DNA of 64,000 bases from Asterochloris sp. CNOR1 (Eukaryota; Chlorophyta; Trebouxiophyceae; Trebouxiales; Trebouxiaceae): the NCBI GenBank assembly GCA_963969365.1, contig OZ017757.1, positions 1,240,001 to 1,304,000 of the forward strand, written 5' to 3'. Numbering within the stretch: the stretch's first letter is position 1; each line of letters begins with the position of its first letter. The notes below the pieces were generated by a model. That model did not search any database. It was not told the DNA's origin and was given only the letters and a program-made list of their open reading frames with translations. Below are positions 1-12,300 of the stretch, piece by piece. The position numbers were made by a program, and so were the translations under genes.

Positions 1-349
1 CCGTTCTATCTTGACGTCAGAGTCCTCCTGTGGTTCAGGCAAATTCTTTTGGTACTGCTGAATGAGGCCACTGCGGTCCTCAGTGCTTGACTCCTGACCT
101 GAGTGCACTCGACTGATGCAGCCGACCTCTGAAGGCCCTGCCAGATCAAGGCACTGTGGCGTATCAACAGCAGCTCAAGAGCATTGCTGGCGCTGACATC
201 TTGCAGAGACTCAGCCCTTGGATGACGGTGCAGGTGCTCCTTGAAGAAACTGCTGGATGAGGGCACAATGATGGAGAAGCAGTAGCATAGCAGCAGCACT
301 AGGGCTCCTGTTCTGCACACTCAAGACCATATATATGCTGACAACGCAG

Positions 350-1477
350 GCGCTCTCTGGAGGCACTGCTGGACGAAGGCACTGTGGTGCAGAAGCAGAT
401 GATCGACGGCTTGCAGGCAAGCAGCGGCAGATGCTTAAGATCCTGGTGCAATGCACACCTGCTCGTCATCGGTGCAGCCTGCAGTCATCATGCGCAATGT
501 GGTGCATAAGCATTTGGCTGCTGACGTCCAGGCCAGTAGCTGCAATGAAATTTGTCCCCCTCCATCACAGGGCCATGCAGATTTGCTTGCCACTCCGGCC
601 ATGTGCTCTACTCAATTGGGCAGTAGTGCTCAAGCAGCTGGCTGCTGACAGCAGCTGGGGCCGCAGAGACAGCCTGTCCCTTGTTGCAAATCTCCTTTAG
701 ATTTTCCTGCAGAAATCCCTGGGCCACAGGTGGTCGCCACGCATATCACTTGTCAACCAACTTGGATGAGAATTTCACTGAACTGCGCAGACTCAAGCCT
801 TATGGTTATGTGCAGGGCCTGCTGAGGTACCTACACGACAAAGGCCACATGAGCAGCTCAGCGGACGGGGTGCCCTCCCAGGCTGCCTCACTGGACCAGC
901 TGCTGCAGCTCCTGCAGGCTAGCCAGGTGTGAGGAAAGCCCCATCATCTGCTGCCTTGGGAGCATTGACAGCCACTCCAGCTGGCTTGTTGCAGCAGATG
1001 CTGGGCATTGCTTGCAGATGCTGCTGAAATTTGTTGTTGGCTCCTGTTCTGACTGTGCCTGGCGCTCAAGTTGGCCCACCTGCCATGGTTGAGCGGACCT
1101 GCTAAGCCCGCTCCAGGCTGCCTCAATGCTGCAGATATTCCTGTGTGAGAGGTGCTCGCCTGATTTGAGGCGGCAGCATTCAGCCTCCGTCTGCACTTGC
1201 CAGCAACAAAGCCGCACCTGAGGCCAGCAGGCAGTGCGGCAGTGCACCTCACGACTGAGGGGCACTGGTGGCCCAGCTAGCCTGACTGTGTCCCCGCAGT
1301 GTTTGTTTTCTTCTAGCAGCATGCGGAGCTGCTCCAGGCAGCCTGGCTGCCGCAGCTGCTGATGCTTGGACTTGCTGCAGGCCGCCAGTGAGGCTGCGCT
1401 GGGGACGAGAGGGCGCAGCGTGCGCCGCTCGGGCAGCCTCGTGAGCCCGAGGAGCACCCTGAAGGGCACACGCACAG
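350..1477 (+). CDS. Isolated exons, gene not identified (5' part of kinase gene or upstream gene)
   Basis: Three stretches look like spliced exons. Exon 350-416 follows acceptor cgcag and reads RSLEALLDEGTVVQKQMIDG, then ends at CAG|GCAAGC, a GC-type donor. Exon 713-926 follows ctgcag, includes LDENFTELRRLKPYGYVQG and LLRYLHDKGH, and ends CAG|gtgtga. Exon 1381-1477 follows ctgcag, is Ser/Arg/Thr-rich (GRSVRRSGSLVSPRSTLKG) and ends ACAG|gtgcag. The phases do not chain directly (350-416 ends in phase 0 while 713 starts in phase 2), so exons are missing between them. The helical, charged character suggests a coiled-coil or regulatory N-terminus. They may belong to the kinase gene whose chained exons begin at 3355, or to a separate gene. 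I do not recognise a family. The 1480-3354 stretch holds no other exon I can support apart from decayed copies near 3140-3275. Confidence 0.4.
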
Positions 1478-3139
1478 GTGCAGCTGATGCTGCAGCAACA
1501 AACCCTTGCCAGCTGATTGAGACATTGGTCACCAGTAGCAAATTTGACTGCCACAGGCTGGGTTCTTTATGCAGTCCTAGATATGAGACACAGAGCCAGT
1601 TGCCACCCTGCTGTTGAGCCAGTGCTGCTTGTCATCTTTAGCTGTGCCAGAAGCTGGCTGTGAAACAAAGCCAATTGCCACGTTGAAGTCACGTGCAGAG
1701 GCCAGCTGTTCAACCCCCGCGCCCGTGGTGCAGGAAGGCCAGATACATTCCTGCACCAGTGCTGCCTGTAGATGTGTTACCCTTTCTGTTGGTGCTGTTG
1801 CCAGCAACCAGATGAAGCTGACGCAGGCCATCTCAACATTGTAAAGCTGAGCAAAGAAGGTGTCAGTGGCTGCCTGAGCTCTGTTGCTGCTGTTGCAGGA
1901 CGCGCTGGTGCTGCTGGAGGGGCCCACCTGTTCTGTCAAGCTGTGAACTATGGCAGCCTGCGAGTTGGTCTTGAGCCGTCACGCTTGTGGTGCAGGGGAT
2001 CAGATGACGCTGGAGCAGGCCATCCCTCCTGTTGAGCTGGGGGGCAGCAAGTCTGCCAACAAGAGCGGCTCTGTGGACGACAGCCTGCCAGGTGCAGCAA
2101 TAACCTCTTTGTGTGGGGGTAGCAGGGACAGCTGCCTGCCCTGCGTACCAGTCCTGGGGAGGTGCTGAAGTTGCCCTGATGGAGCACGCCTGCCCACAAG
2201 CGCAGGGCTGGGGACAATAGCCTGTCAGGTGCAGCGCTGCGCTTGTGCTGTAGCCTGTGCGTTGGGCTGGCCGCTAGAGGGCTGATAGCTGCATGCACGT
2301 GCTTACCTGCTTGGCCAACTGCCGGGCATGAAAGGGAGCTCTGAAACTGATAGCCACATGCACCTGGTCTGCATGGCATAGCCAGGTGCTCCTTACTCAG
2401 TCTGTCGCTAGAAATGGCATGGTGCATGTCTCAGCCATTTTTGAACGAGCATGCAGCAGGATGCAAGTTGCTCAGTGTCTTGCTGGATACAGCAGCACCA
2501 GGGCGCTGGGCTCACTGCTGGGCCTAGCAAGAGCCTATCAACGCTTGACCCCAATGCTGGAAGTGTTGTCCAGGGCTTTCAGGTGCTTGCCAGAGGTAGC
2601 ATCTGGGCTACTTAGCTGTCCAACGATGGTGCTGCAATGCTGCCAGTGGATGCCTCCAGTCGGGTCAACAGGTGCCGCACGGGATGTCTTGATGGCACAG
2701 GTGACCTATCAAGGCTGCTCTGCCCCATCTGCATCCGGGTCGCACTGCCGATTTGAGTTTGTGCAAGTGCAGGCTCCCGCACGGCTCAGAGGGCGGCACT
2801 CAGGCGCGACAGGACGGGCACCAGAAATGCCCTGTCGCCCGTCCGCGCTGCAGCACGCTACATGCTGCCCAAGGTGCGTCTGGCAGCCCCCTTCCGCCGC
2901 CACACGCTGATAGGGTTGGGGCTGGCAGTGTGGGCGGCGCATTCCCTCAGCTGGCATCCAGGAAGCTGAGTTTAGCCAAGCTGCAGTCTATGCTGCTCCC
3001 ATTTATTGCAGTGCTGCAGCCCCATCTTGGCCAGCGCGCCCATCAAGCTTTCTGCTTAGGCCTGCTGAAGCCCTGACACCAGCAAGTGAGCTGCCCTTGC
3101 CAGCACATCAGCGGTTTCATCGCTGCGGTTCTGGCTGCT

Positions 3140-3275
3140 GCAGGAAGCATTCCAGCGCAAACCAGCATGCTTGGCTAAGATGCGGTTGTGCCCTGCTTCA
3201 TTCCCTCTTGCTCAGTGCAGGGGCCCGAAGGAGCTGCTGGCCCAGCAAATGGTGTTGCAGCGCGAGCTGAAAGAG
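3140..3275 (+). repeat. Decayed copies of exon 3355-3510 start
   Basis: Segments at 3140-3165 (attccagcgcaaaccagc) and 3218-3275 (ggtgttgcagcgcgagctga) resemble the first part of the kinase exon starting at 3355 (tattccagcgcgagccacag). Both sit in the preceding intron, in the same orientation, and are no longer open in a useful frame. Confidence 0.6.
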
Positions 3276-3354
3276 CACCACTTCTTGTACTAGACCTGGC
3301 AGCTATAGCTAGTGGCCTCGCAATGCCTTGAGAGGTTTTGTCTTCACCCTGCAG

Positions 3355-6300
3355 GCTGTATTCCAGCGCGAGCCACAGGAGGAGCACATGTTCAGGGCTC
3401 GCTCAGTGCCCCGCGGCATGTCCCCTCAGCGCAGCCCTGTAGCCGAGTACATCCGCACAGGCAGCCGCCCATCTTCCCCTGCCACCAGCCGCACGGCATC
3501 CGTCATTCCTGTGAGCCTGGACACACTGTACCTGTCCATTGTGCCTGGGCCAGGTGCATTGCGCTTGTGCACCAGCAAGCCATCCATTTGGACCTGCCAT
3601 AAGCTGCATGGCCAGTGAGCTTATCCATGCCATCCGCACTCCCCAACCTGGCCTGTGCCAGTCAGCTGCCTGCATCTGTTGGGCGCAGGAGCCCAGCAGC
3701 GGCTGCGCCCCATCCTTCTGTGCAATCAGCCCGCATTGCCATGATGCAGCATGGTGGCCATTGCAAGCAGCTGCAAGCCTCTCTGACTCCTGCGGCCCCG
3801 TCTGCATTGCCAGGTCTGCAGCCAACACAACCACACGCCCCCCACCCCCGCCCCCTGCCCCGCCCAAGACGGCCTTTGTGGGTCCTGTGAGCCCAACCCA
3901 AGCTGCGCACTTGTGCCAGAATTGCGTCATTGGGCTGCTCCTCTCCGCTGATCAGGGCTGCCATGGTGCTTGGGCAAGCCCACCAGCATGGCACAGAGCT
4001 GTGCCCACTCTGTGCCAAGATGCTGTCATGATCAGGTCGGTCTGCTCTTTGCAGATGTCCCCCAAGGAATCGGCCAACAAGAGGAGGGCGCATGAGCAGC
4101 AGCTCTTCTCGGATGCACCTGGAGAGCAGTTGATTGGGGCATTCAAGGAGCCATCTGACAATCCCTTGACATGGCCCGCCTACGAGGACCAAGCCCACCA
4201 GACCGGCAAGCAACAGGTGGGGTCAGCGCAGGCTGCCTGCCAATACAGACCCTAGCTGAGCAAGCTGAGACGAGATGATTTCTGCATGAGGGCATGTCGG
4301 CAAACACAGCACTGAGGGGTGTCCTCCTGCCTGCAGGCTGTCCATGCAAGCCAAGGCAGCACCTGGCACGCAGAGCAAGACATGGAGGCCTTCTGAGCAC
4401 GTGTAGTTTACAATCATTGACTGCTTATGAAGAAGAACACAACAATCTGATTGCTGAATCACTTTGCGATCACTCCATATGGTCAGTAGTAAAGGGGGCA
4501 CTGTGGGACGGACACAGCGCGTGTGCCCCAATTGGCGTTGAGCCTGTCACTGCTGCAGCCCATCGATTGGGGGTGTGCCAGTCGATGGCCTTGCAGGGCA
4601 GGGATCGGGAGCCTGATAAAGTTCCTGGGGCCGGCTGCACAGTCCTGCCAACCAACTTCAGCCTTCAGAGCTTCAAGAAGGGCCTGCGCAAAAAGCTCAG
4701 TCTCCCAAGATCTCACAACAGGGGAAGGGATGAGCTGGCTGCAGAGCCAGCCCCAAATGGCAGCTCCAAACACCAGCTCTGGCGTATGGGCAAAGGCCCA
4801 CTGTCAGCTCTGCGCCGCAGGGGCCCCTACAAATCTAGCAGGTGACCCTTTTCTCCAGATTGCATCGTGGGCCTGCTGGAGCCTGTGCAGCTGGCAGCTT
4901 TGCCAATGTGAGGCTCCGCTCAGCATTCAGCGACGTCATAGCCTCATGCACATGCGCCTGGGTTGCTTCAGAGGGCGGGTGAGCAAGCAGTGTGCCCCTT
5001 GGCGCATTGGTTGGCTGCATATGATGACGTCACAATGGTATCGTGTGTAATGCCAGCTTCTCGTGCTTCCCTACACATCAGGCTGAACGTCTGAAGCCCA
5101 GCTTGCCGCTGTTGCAATCAGCTTTGGAGTGCCTTCCAATGGCTCATGCTCCACTGCTCCCTGTGGTGCAGTGCCAGCTCCATCTATAATATTCAGCGTC
5201 AGGAGTCTCAGTTTGAGCTGGCATTCGATCAGGCCATGTCGCCGCGGAGGTACGGCATAAGTGGACTCCTGACCCTGCCAGCCTCAACCTCAGCACTTGC
5301 CTGCCGCCTCCTGGCCTCATGCCTGCACAGACTCCTTGTGCCAGCTAGCCCCTTGCCCCGGCAACTGCTGCCACAAGCAGGTGCTCGCAGATGGGATTGC
5401 TACATGTACAGCCTGGCTGTCTGGCTGCAGGCATGCCTCCGTTGACATGATGTGGCGGGCAACCTGCGATGCGGGCAAGGTTCCTGCCCGCATCGACAGC
5501 ATGCGCAGGCTGGCATCTGAACTGGTAAGCAAGCAGTGTACCCACAGCTGTGCTGAGGTCTGACAAGGCAAAGCTGCATGGGAGAGCATCCACGGATGTG
5601 TGCTGGCCTGGCCTGCCTCCAGCATATGAAGCCTCAGCTTATGTGTTTCGCTGCATGACCTGCATCAACAGGGCCGGTCTGCATACTGTGGCGCTGTGGT
5701 CAGCTGTGGCTTTTGCTGGAGGCATGTCATGTCTGGCAGCTGCCTCCTCTCATGGCAGTGACAACAGCATTCAGGCAGAGGGCCCCACTTCCCTGCTGTT
5801 CCCAGCAAACCGCCCAACATGGGTGAGGGGGTCCCTAGAGTGGCACACCTGCGCAGCGTGCTGGCTGACGCCCAGCTCCGGGTGCCTGCAGGATGCCAGC
5901 GGACTGGATCGCCGGTCCTCCCGTGACTTTGTCACGACAGACCGGCTGGAAGTGAGGAAGGCACTGGGGCGAGCCATTGTCAACAGGTGTGCTGGGCTGT
6001 GCTCTGCAACACATATCACCTGCCGGCCTCCCGCCCCTGCTGACAGACGGTGCCTGGTGGTGAATTTCATGGTGCTGGGCAGCAAGCAGCCTTCTGCTTG
6101 TAGTCTGCCATCCAAGCCGCGTGATTGGGCCTGCCTGCAGGCAATTGCGGGTGAACGCCCTGGATTACACACAAGACTACAGCTATCCAACATGCTGGCC
6201 CGCATACAGCAGTCACGTCATGGCTGCCTGCAGGCAGTACCTGGTGGTGAAGGCCCTGGGTGCTGGGCAGTATGGCAGCGTGAAGCTGGTCGTGGATGTG

Positions 6301-9300
6301 GCCGACCTGCAGCCCTACGCGCTCAAGACGGTCAGCAAGATGCAGCTGCAGCGCTCCCTGCGGCGCATGCGCTCCTCCTTGGGACGCAAGTCGCTCAGTG
6401 GGTGAGCCCCGCCCTTCTGCTCCTGTCAAGCCGGCGCAGGGCAGGGCAGTTCCTCACCAAGCCAATGCTTTTGCTGTTCGAGGGATCCCAGTGCTGCATG
6501 GCAGGCTAGGACTACACCAGGGCTGTGTACCACAGCATGCCCGCACTGGCTGGCACAGTCTCACCGCATGCCTGCACTGGCTGGCATGTTCCACAGGGCC
6601 GCCTCTGTGCCTGCCTGCAGATGCCTGCTCACCTGGGTGTATGAGACCCGCTTATCGATCCCCGGCCTCTCTTGCAGCCTGGCCTCAGCCTTGCATGCTG
6701 CCAGGATGGGGAAGACGCAGACCAGAGGAGGCAGTTGCCCCCATCATATCTCAACAAGCTGCATCTGTGAAGGACATTATCCAAGACCCTAAGCCCAGAT
6801 GCTGCCCTTGCAGGATGGTGAGCACGCAGCAGGCAGAGCAGGCATTAGTATCGTCAGACGCGGACAGGCCCGCCTTGGGGGAGGCCCCTGCAGCTGCCAG
6901 CAGTCTGGGGTTGACCTCTCCCCCGCAGCAGCCAGATGCGGGGGTGGCAGTGGCCACAGAGATTTTTGGGACGCAGCCCTCCCTGTCCCGCTTTGGCAGC
7001 AGCCGCCTGCGCAGGCTGACGACTGCAGGCTCCAGCTCGCCCATGCCCATACCAGGGGCCGGCCCTGGCAGCCCAGCAGCCGCTGCAGCTGGCCTCACCC
7101 CTTTCGGCTCCCTCCCCAAGCTGGGCACACCCCGCTCCCCCAGTCGCGCCCCCTCCCGTGGCGCTCTCATGCAGCTGGGGACCAGCCCAGCTGTCAGCCG
7201 TGGCCAGTCCAGCCCTGCCACCAGCCTGGCCACAGTGTCCAGCCTGGGCAGCGCCACTGCTGAAGAGGCAACACATGACGGCGAGCAGGCAGCCGGAGCC
7301 TTCAGCCAGGAAGCAGCAGGCGGGCGCGGGGATGTGCCGGCTGCAGCTGAACCAATGCAGCTGCCCAGCCCTGCCCAGAAGCTGCAGAGCGGGCTGCCCC
7401 TGCCGCCGATCATGCCGTCGCCCTTTGCAGCTCTCACGGGGGTCGGATTTTCGCCGGTGGCCAGCCAGGAGGCCGACAGCTCTGCCTCAAACTCTGGCAA
7501 CAGCCCAGGAGGCATGTCAGGAGGGGGGCCACCTTCTGGGGCTCGGCAGATGCTGCAGGGCAGAACCATGTCCAATCCTGTCATGGTGAGCTTAGCCGTC
7601 AGGGCTGGGCCAGTGGCAGTGGCCTGAGCCATGTAAGATCCGGGTGCAGGGTGTGATGTGCAGCATGTGTGCTGTGGGCCCCAGCCGCTGGCCTGGGTGC
7701 ATGGCTGCTGCCCGCGTGAGGCTTCCTGTGCTGCAGGCTCCCTTGCCCCCACAGCGCCACTGTGACTTGGCTCCTGGCTGCTACTTCTTGGCTGCGCCGA
7801 CCCCGACTAGTGTTACTGCAGGCTTCCTGCAGTCCCAGCCGCCCCAGTGATATGGTGCGCGAGATAGCTGTGATGAAGAAGCTGGACCACCCCAACATCG
7901 TCAAGCTGTTTGAGGTGAGCCACGCGGGCCAGCCAAGCCATGGGGTGAGCCACAAGGACTGCTCTGGCCCTCCAGGCCACTGATCGCCTTCCTGCGATGA
8001 GCACTCCCCTGTCTTAAGGTCTGTCACGCTGCACCTCATGACAGATGGACACCAGCTTCTGCGCACTGAGCGTGTCTGCTGCACTCAGACTTGTGCGCAA
8101 CCTCACCGCGCGGTCTGCTGGCACCCTGAGAGGCTCACAGCCAGCGCACAGTGCATAGGCCACGATGACCCAGCACAGACAGCCAACTGCCGGCAAGATA
8201 TCATGTCTGGGGTTTTGAGTCCTGCACAGCACTCTCACAGTTGCCTGAAGTTGGCTCCTGCAGGGGATCAGTGTCGGTACAGGGAGTCTACAGGCAGTGA
8301 CGGAGGCTCCAGGCACCAGCGTATGCACAGCAGTGCATACCACTTTTAAGAGTGTCTGCGCTGGGCCCTGCAGGTCATTGCTTGGCACCGCCGTGGTCCA
8401 AGCAGTAAGCATGTGCTGCCTGGGCCTGCTTCCTGCAGGTGATTCCAGATTCCAGCACAGACAGCCTGATGATGGGACAATATCATTCTTTGGGCCAGCC
8501 ACCAGCAAGGATGCCCTGAGAGTCCGAGCAGTGCAGAGCATTCGCGCATGCCACCCGCAGGTGATTGATGACTCCAACACGGACAGCCTGCTGCTGGTGA
8601 TGGAGTATGTGGAGGGGGGCTCTCTGGAGGCACCCTACGATCGTGCCACCCGGCGCTGGGATCCCGTGCCCGAGCCCAAAGTGCTCCGCCTGTTCAGAGA
8701 GCTCCTCAAGGTACCAGTCTGCCTGACTCCTCCCTGCCCTGAGCTCTCTGCTTCCTAGCTTTGCCAGCTTTGTGACTCTGTGCCGACAGAGCAGCGTTTG
8801 GAACCTGCGGCAGGGCCTGTTCTGCTCTGACAGACCCAGGAGCCCCTTCTATACACTGGCAGCGCATGCGTTGGAGAGCCTCTCATGGTCTGCAGAGTAT
8901 CTCATCATGGTTCAGGTTCCTGTTGAAGTTGAGGATGTTGAGTCCTCCAGCTTGAGGTGCTTGTGACTGTCGGCAGACGTGTGACTGTCTCAGCTTGGCT
9001 CATTCCATCCTGGAAACCCTGCACGGGAAGCCACGTACTTTGCAGTGGCAGCACTGTGGGCTGCAGCTCATTGCGGCAACTGTGCCTGCAGGGACTGGAC
9101 TACCTGCACTACAACAAAGTGCTGCACGGCGATCTGAAGCCAGCCAACCTGCTGCGCAGCAGCGATGGCCTGGTCAAGATTGCCGACTTTGGCAGCGCGC
9201 TGGTGTACTCAGAGGATGAGGGCATGTTTGAGGGGGCTGTGAACGGGACGCCGGCCTTCCGGGCGCCCGAGACGCTGACGGCTGCCTGCAAACTGACCCG

Positions 9301-12300
9301 CAAGGTTGGGGGGGTCTTGGGTGCCTGCTTGCTGGCATGCATGCATGTGCTTGGCACCAAGCCTGGAGAAAGTGTTGTGCCAGCTCATGTGCCACTTGTG
9401 GGAACAGGGGTTTGCCAACACGCTAAGCCTGCAGAACCTCTTTGTGACCTTGGAACACCTTTTCGGCACACGCAAAGCCTTACGGTGCTCACTACTCAAC
9501 ATTGTGCCCCTTGACATATGTCACGTCTTGGCAGCAGGGACGTGCCAGTCATTTCTGATCTGGGCAGCTTCCTGGCATCATGCTCTGCAGGGCTGTGCAC
9601 AGAGAGCCTCACTGCCAGCTTTTTCACCCTGCAGGTGGATGTGTGGGCGGCAGGGGTGTGCCTGTACGTCTGGATCTTTGGGCAGCTTCCCTTCCAGGCG
9701 CTGTCCATGTTGGACATGTTTGCAGCCATCCGCACACAGGCCTTGGCCTTCCCGGAGAGCCCAGCTGCCTCAGACGAGGTCAAGGATCTCATTGGGCAGG
9801 TGTGCTCACCGGGTTGGTGTGACTGTGCTGTGTGGCATGCAGCCCCACTGGCCCACCCAGGCAGTCCCCAACACACCTCATAGACCGAGTGTGTCAATGC
9901 TGCTGTGGTTTTGTCATGTGGCATGCTGCCCTTGGCCTGTCCAGGCCGCGCAGTCGCCGCCTCACAGGAGGTCAAGAAGCCTCAAGATCAGGGCCGGGCT
10001 GCCGGTCAAGAGTGGTGCAGGCCCAAGATTGTCGCTTCTGCAGATCATGCATCAGATCTTCACTGTGGTCTGTGCTTCCGCCACTGGACTGGGTTGCCTC
10101 GGGCTTGTTCTGTGTATGTCACAGGGCAGCAGTCCGTTCCCTGGCTGCTGTGCCGCTGCTGAGTAGGGAGCCAGCCTCTGGGCTGCTTGGTCATGGCCTG
10201 GTGGTGCATGTGCTGGTGTGTCTCACGCAGGACTGAACGCTGAAAGGAGCTTGCTGGCTGCTGCGCAGATGCTGACGAAGGACCCAGCTGCCAGGGTCGG
10301 GCTGGCGGCGGTGATGGGGCACCCCTGGGTGACCAGCGGGGGTCAGGACCCGCTGCAGAGCATGGAGCAGGCTGGCCAAGTGGTGAGAGGCGGCTCTGCG
10401 CTGGCACCACCACGTAGGGGCTGCAGAACCCTCCTAGTTCGCCTTGCATTGTGTCAGGAGCCCCTGCACAGCCTGGAGCAGGCTGAGCAGGAGGCGAGGG
10501 AGTGCACCAGCCTCAGTGTGCCCTGCTGGGGAGGCTTTAGAGAAATCACTGCAGCAGTGCTTCTGGGTTGTCTGGTGCCTGGCAACATCCTGGTGGCGGT
10601 GTCAGATGTCCCCTGCTCCCTTGTAGGCAAGGTGCATGTCAGGCAGACTGCAAGGCAGGCAACCTGCACCTGAGCTGACTTGGCCTCAGGTGCAGAGGGC
10701 ACGTCTTGCTTGCCTCTACCGTCATGTCACTGAGTAGGATGCAAGGTTCTGGCTTGCCAAGTCTGTGCTGTCACTGAGAGGGTGTGTGGACCTGCATGCA
10801 GGCAGTGCAGGTGACACCGCAGGACATGCGGGCAGCCATCAGCCGTGAGGGACGCTCAATGGTGCCCATCCTGCAGTCCATCTTCCAGGTCTGCCCTGCA
10901 GCCTTCCGTGCTGCATGCCAGTGCAGTGCTACATGGTCATGCACAGTGTGTCCAGCCTGAAGCACATCGTCCAGGTGTGCCTGCTGCGCTCTGCACTTCG
11001 TTCTGCTGCGCGCCAGGTCTGCTTGGTACGCAGCGCTGCCACCCCCAAGTGAACATGCGGTGCACACCGGCCCAATCCTCCGCTGCCCTGATCAATGCTT
11101 CATGCTGGGCTTGCATGTTGCTCTCAGTGCAGCCCATGTCTGGCTGGGTGGTGGTCCCGCTTGTGCTGTGCGTGATAGGCCCTCCAAATCCTGATGGACG
11201 GACACATTCCACAGTCCTGCCCCGTTGCTGCAGGAGGTGACCATCCGCAAAGGGCAGACCCTCGGGCTATACGGCGAAGAGGGTCGCTCCATCTACCTGC
11301 TGGCCCATGGGCACGTCGATGTGGTGATGGTGCCCCCCCGGGGGATACTGCTGCAGGCCAGCAGTGAAGCGGGCAGCACAGTGAAGGAGACTGATGAGGA
11401 GCTCAGCGCCCCAGACATGTTTGGTGAGATAGGAGGGAAGTCCTGGCTGGCCGGGCATGCTGCCTGGTCCGGCATGGCACAGTCAGGACGCTGCAAGCCT
11501 GCAGTCGGGCAGTGTGAGAGGCTGCTGAGTGAACACTGTTGAGCCTTTTTGTCCCAACATGTTAGGTGAGCCTGGCCAAGGGGGAGTTCCCCCTGGCTGC
11601 TTGGGTGCGCTGGGTAAGCAGCAAGGAACCGGCAGAGTAATTCTCGATCCTGCATGGCAGAGACAGTTTGTTGCAGGGACTGTGGGGGACCATCAGGCAT
11701 GGGGCAGGGCAGGCAGCCAGGGAGGCTGATGAGGATTCCCTCTACAATGTTTTGTCAAATTATCTGGTGCTGAGCGCTTGGTCCCACTGTTGTGGGGCTG
11801 TGTGTGGTGAGCTGTAGGACTGCTGCTATTCGACTCTTGGGCCTCAATGGTCTCAGCTGCTGATGGAATGCACGTGGCGGTCTGAACCCAGTTTCCTGGT
11901 CAGCGGCAGCTGCCCAGCCTGTGCAAGCGGCTGGCAATATGAGAAGCATACAAATCTACCACAGGCGATTGCAGGGATCCCCACCTGCTCACTGAGACAC
12001 AGTGCATGACCACAGCCCTGCCCCTCAAACACAGGCTATGCGCTGCAGACATGATGTCGGCCAAGTCGGTGACGGACATGGTCAGCAATGCGCCCCAGCC
12101 CATGCACCTGGGAAACGGCCAGATTGTGCTGTCCACCAGGGGACCTGGAGAGTTTGTTGGTGAGCTGGGCCCCCTCGCAGGCCTACCTGCCACGTGTGAG
12201 CAGTGCAGGCTGAATACAGATGCTGCAGCAGGCACCTGCAGTGCAGACTTCCTGCAGATCTGGCTTGCTGGGCTGGGCTGTGCTGGTTTCTGGATGAACA

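Noticed and set aside
888-1541. 217-codon minus-strand open frame
   Set aside because: It overlaps the plus-strand exon at 1381-1477, has a composition of antisense Leu/Ser/Arg, and shows no motif. It is a shadow.
5550-6509. 319-codon plus-strand open frame
   Set aside because: It passes through intron sequence and out of frame across the kinase exons at 5892-5986 and 6234-6401, which chain correctly in another frame.
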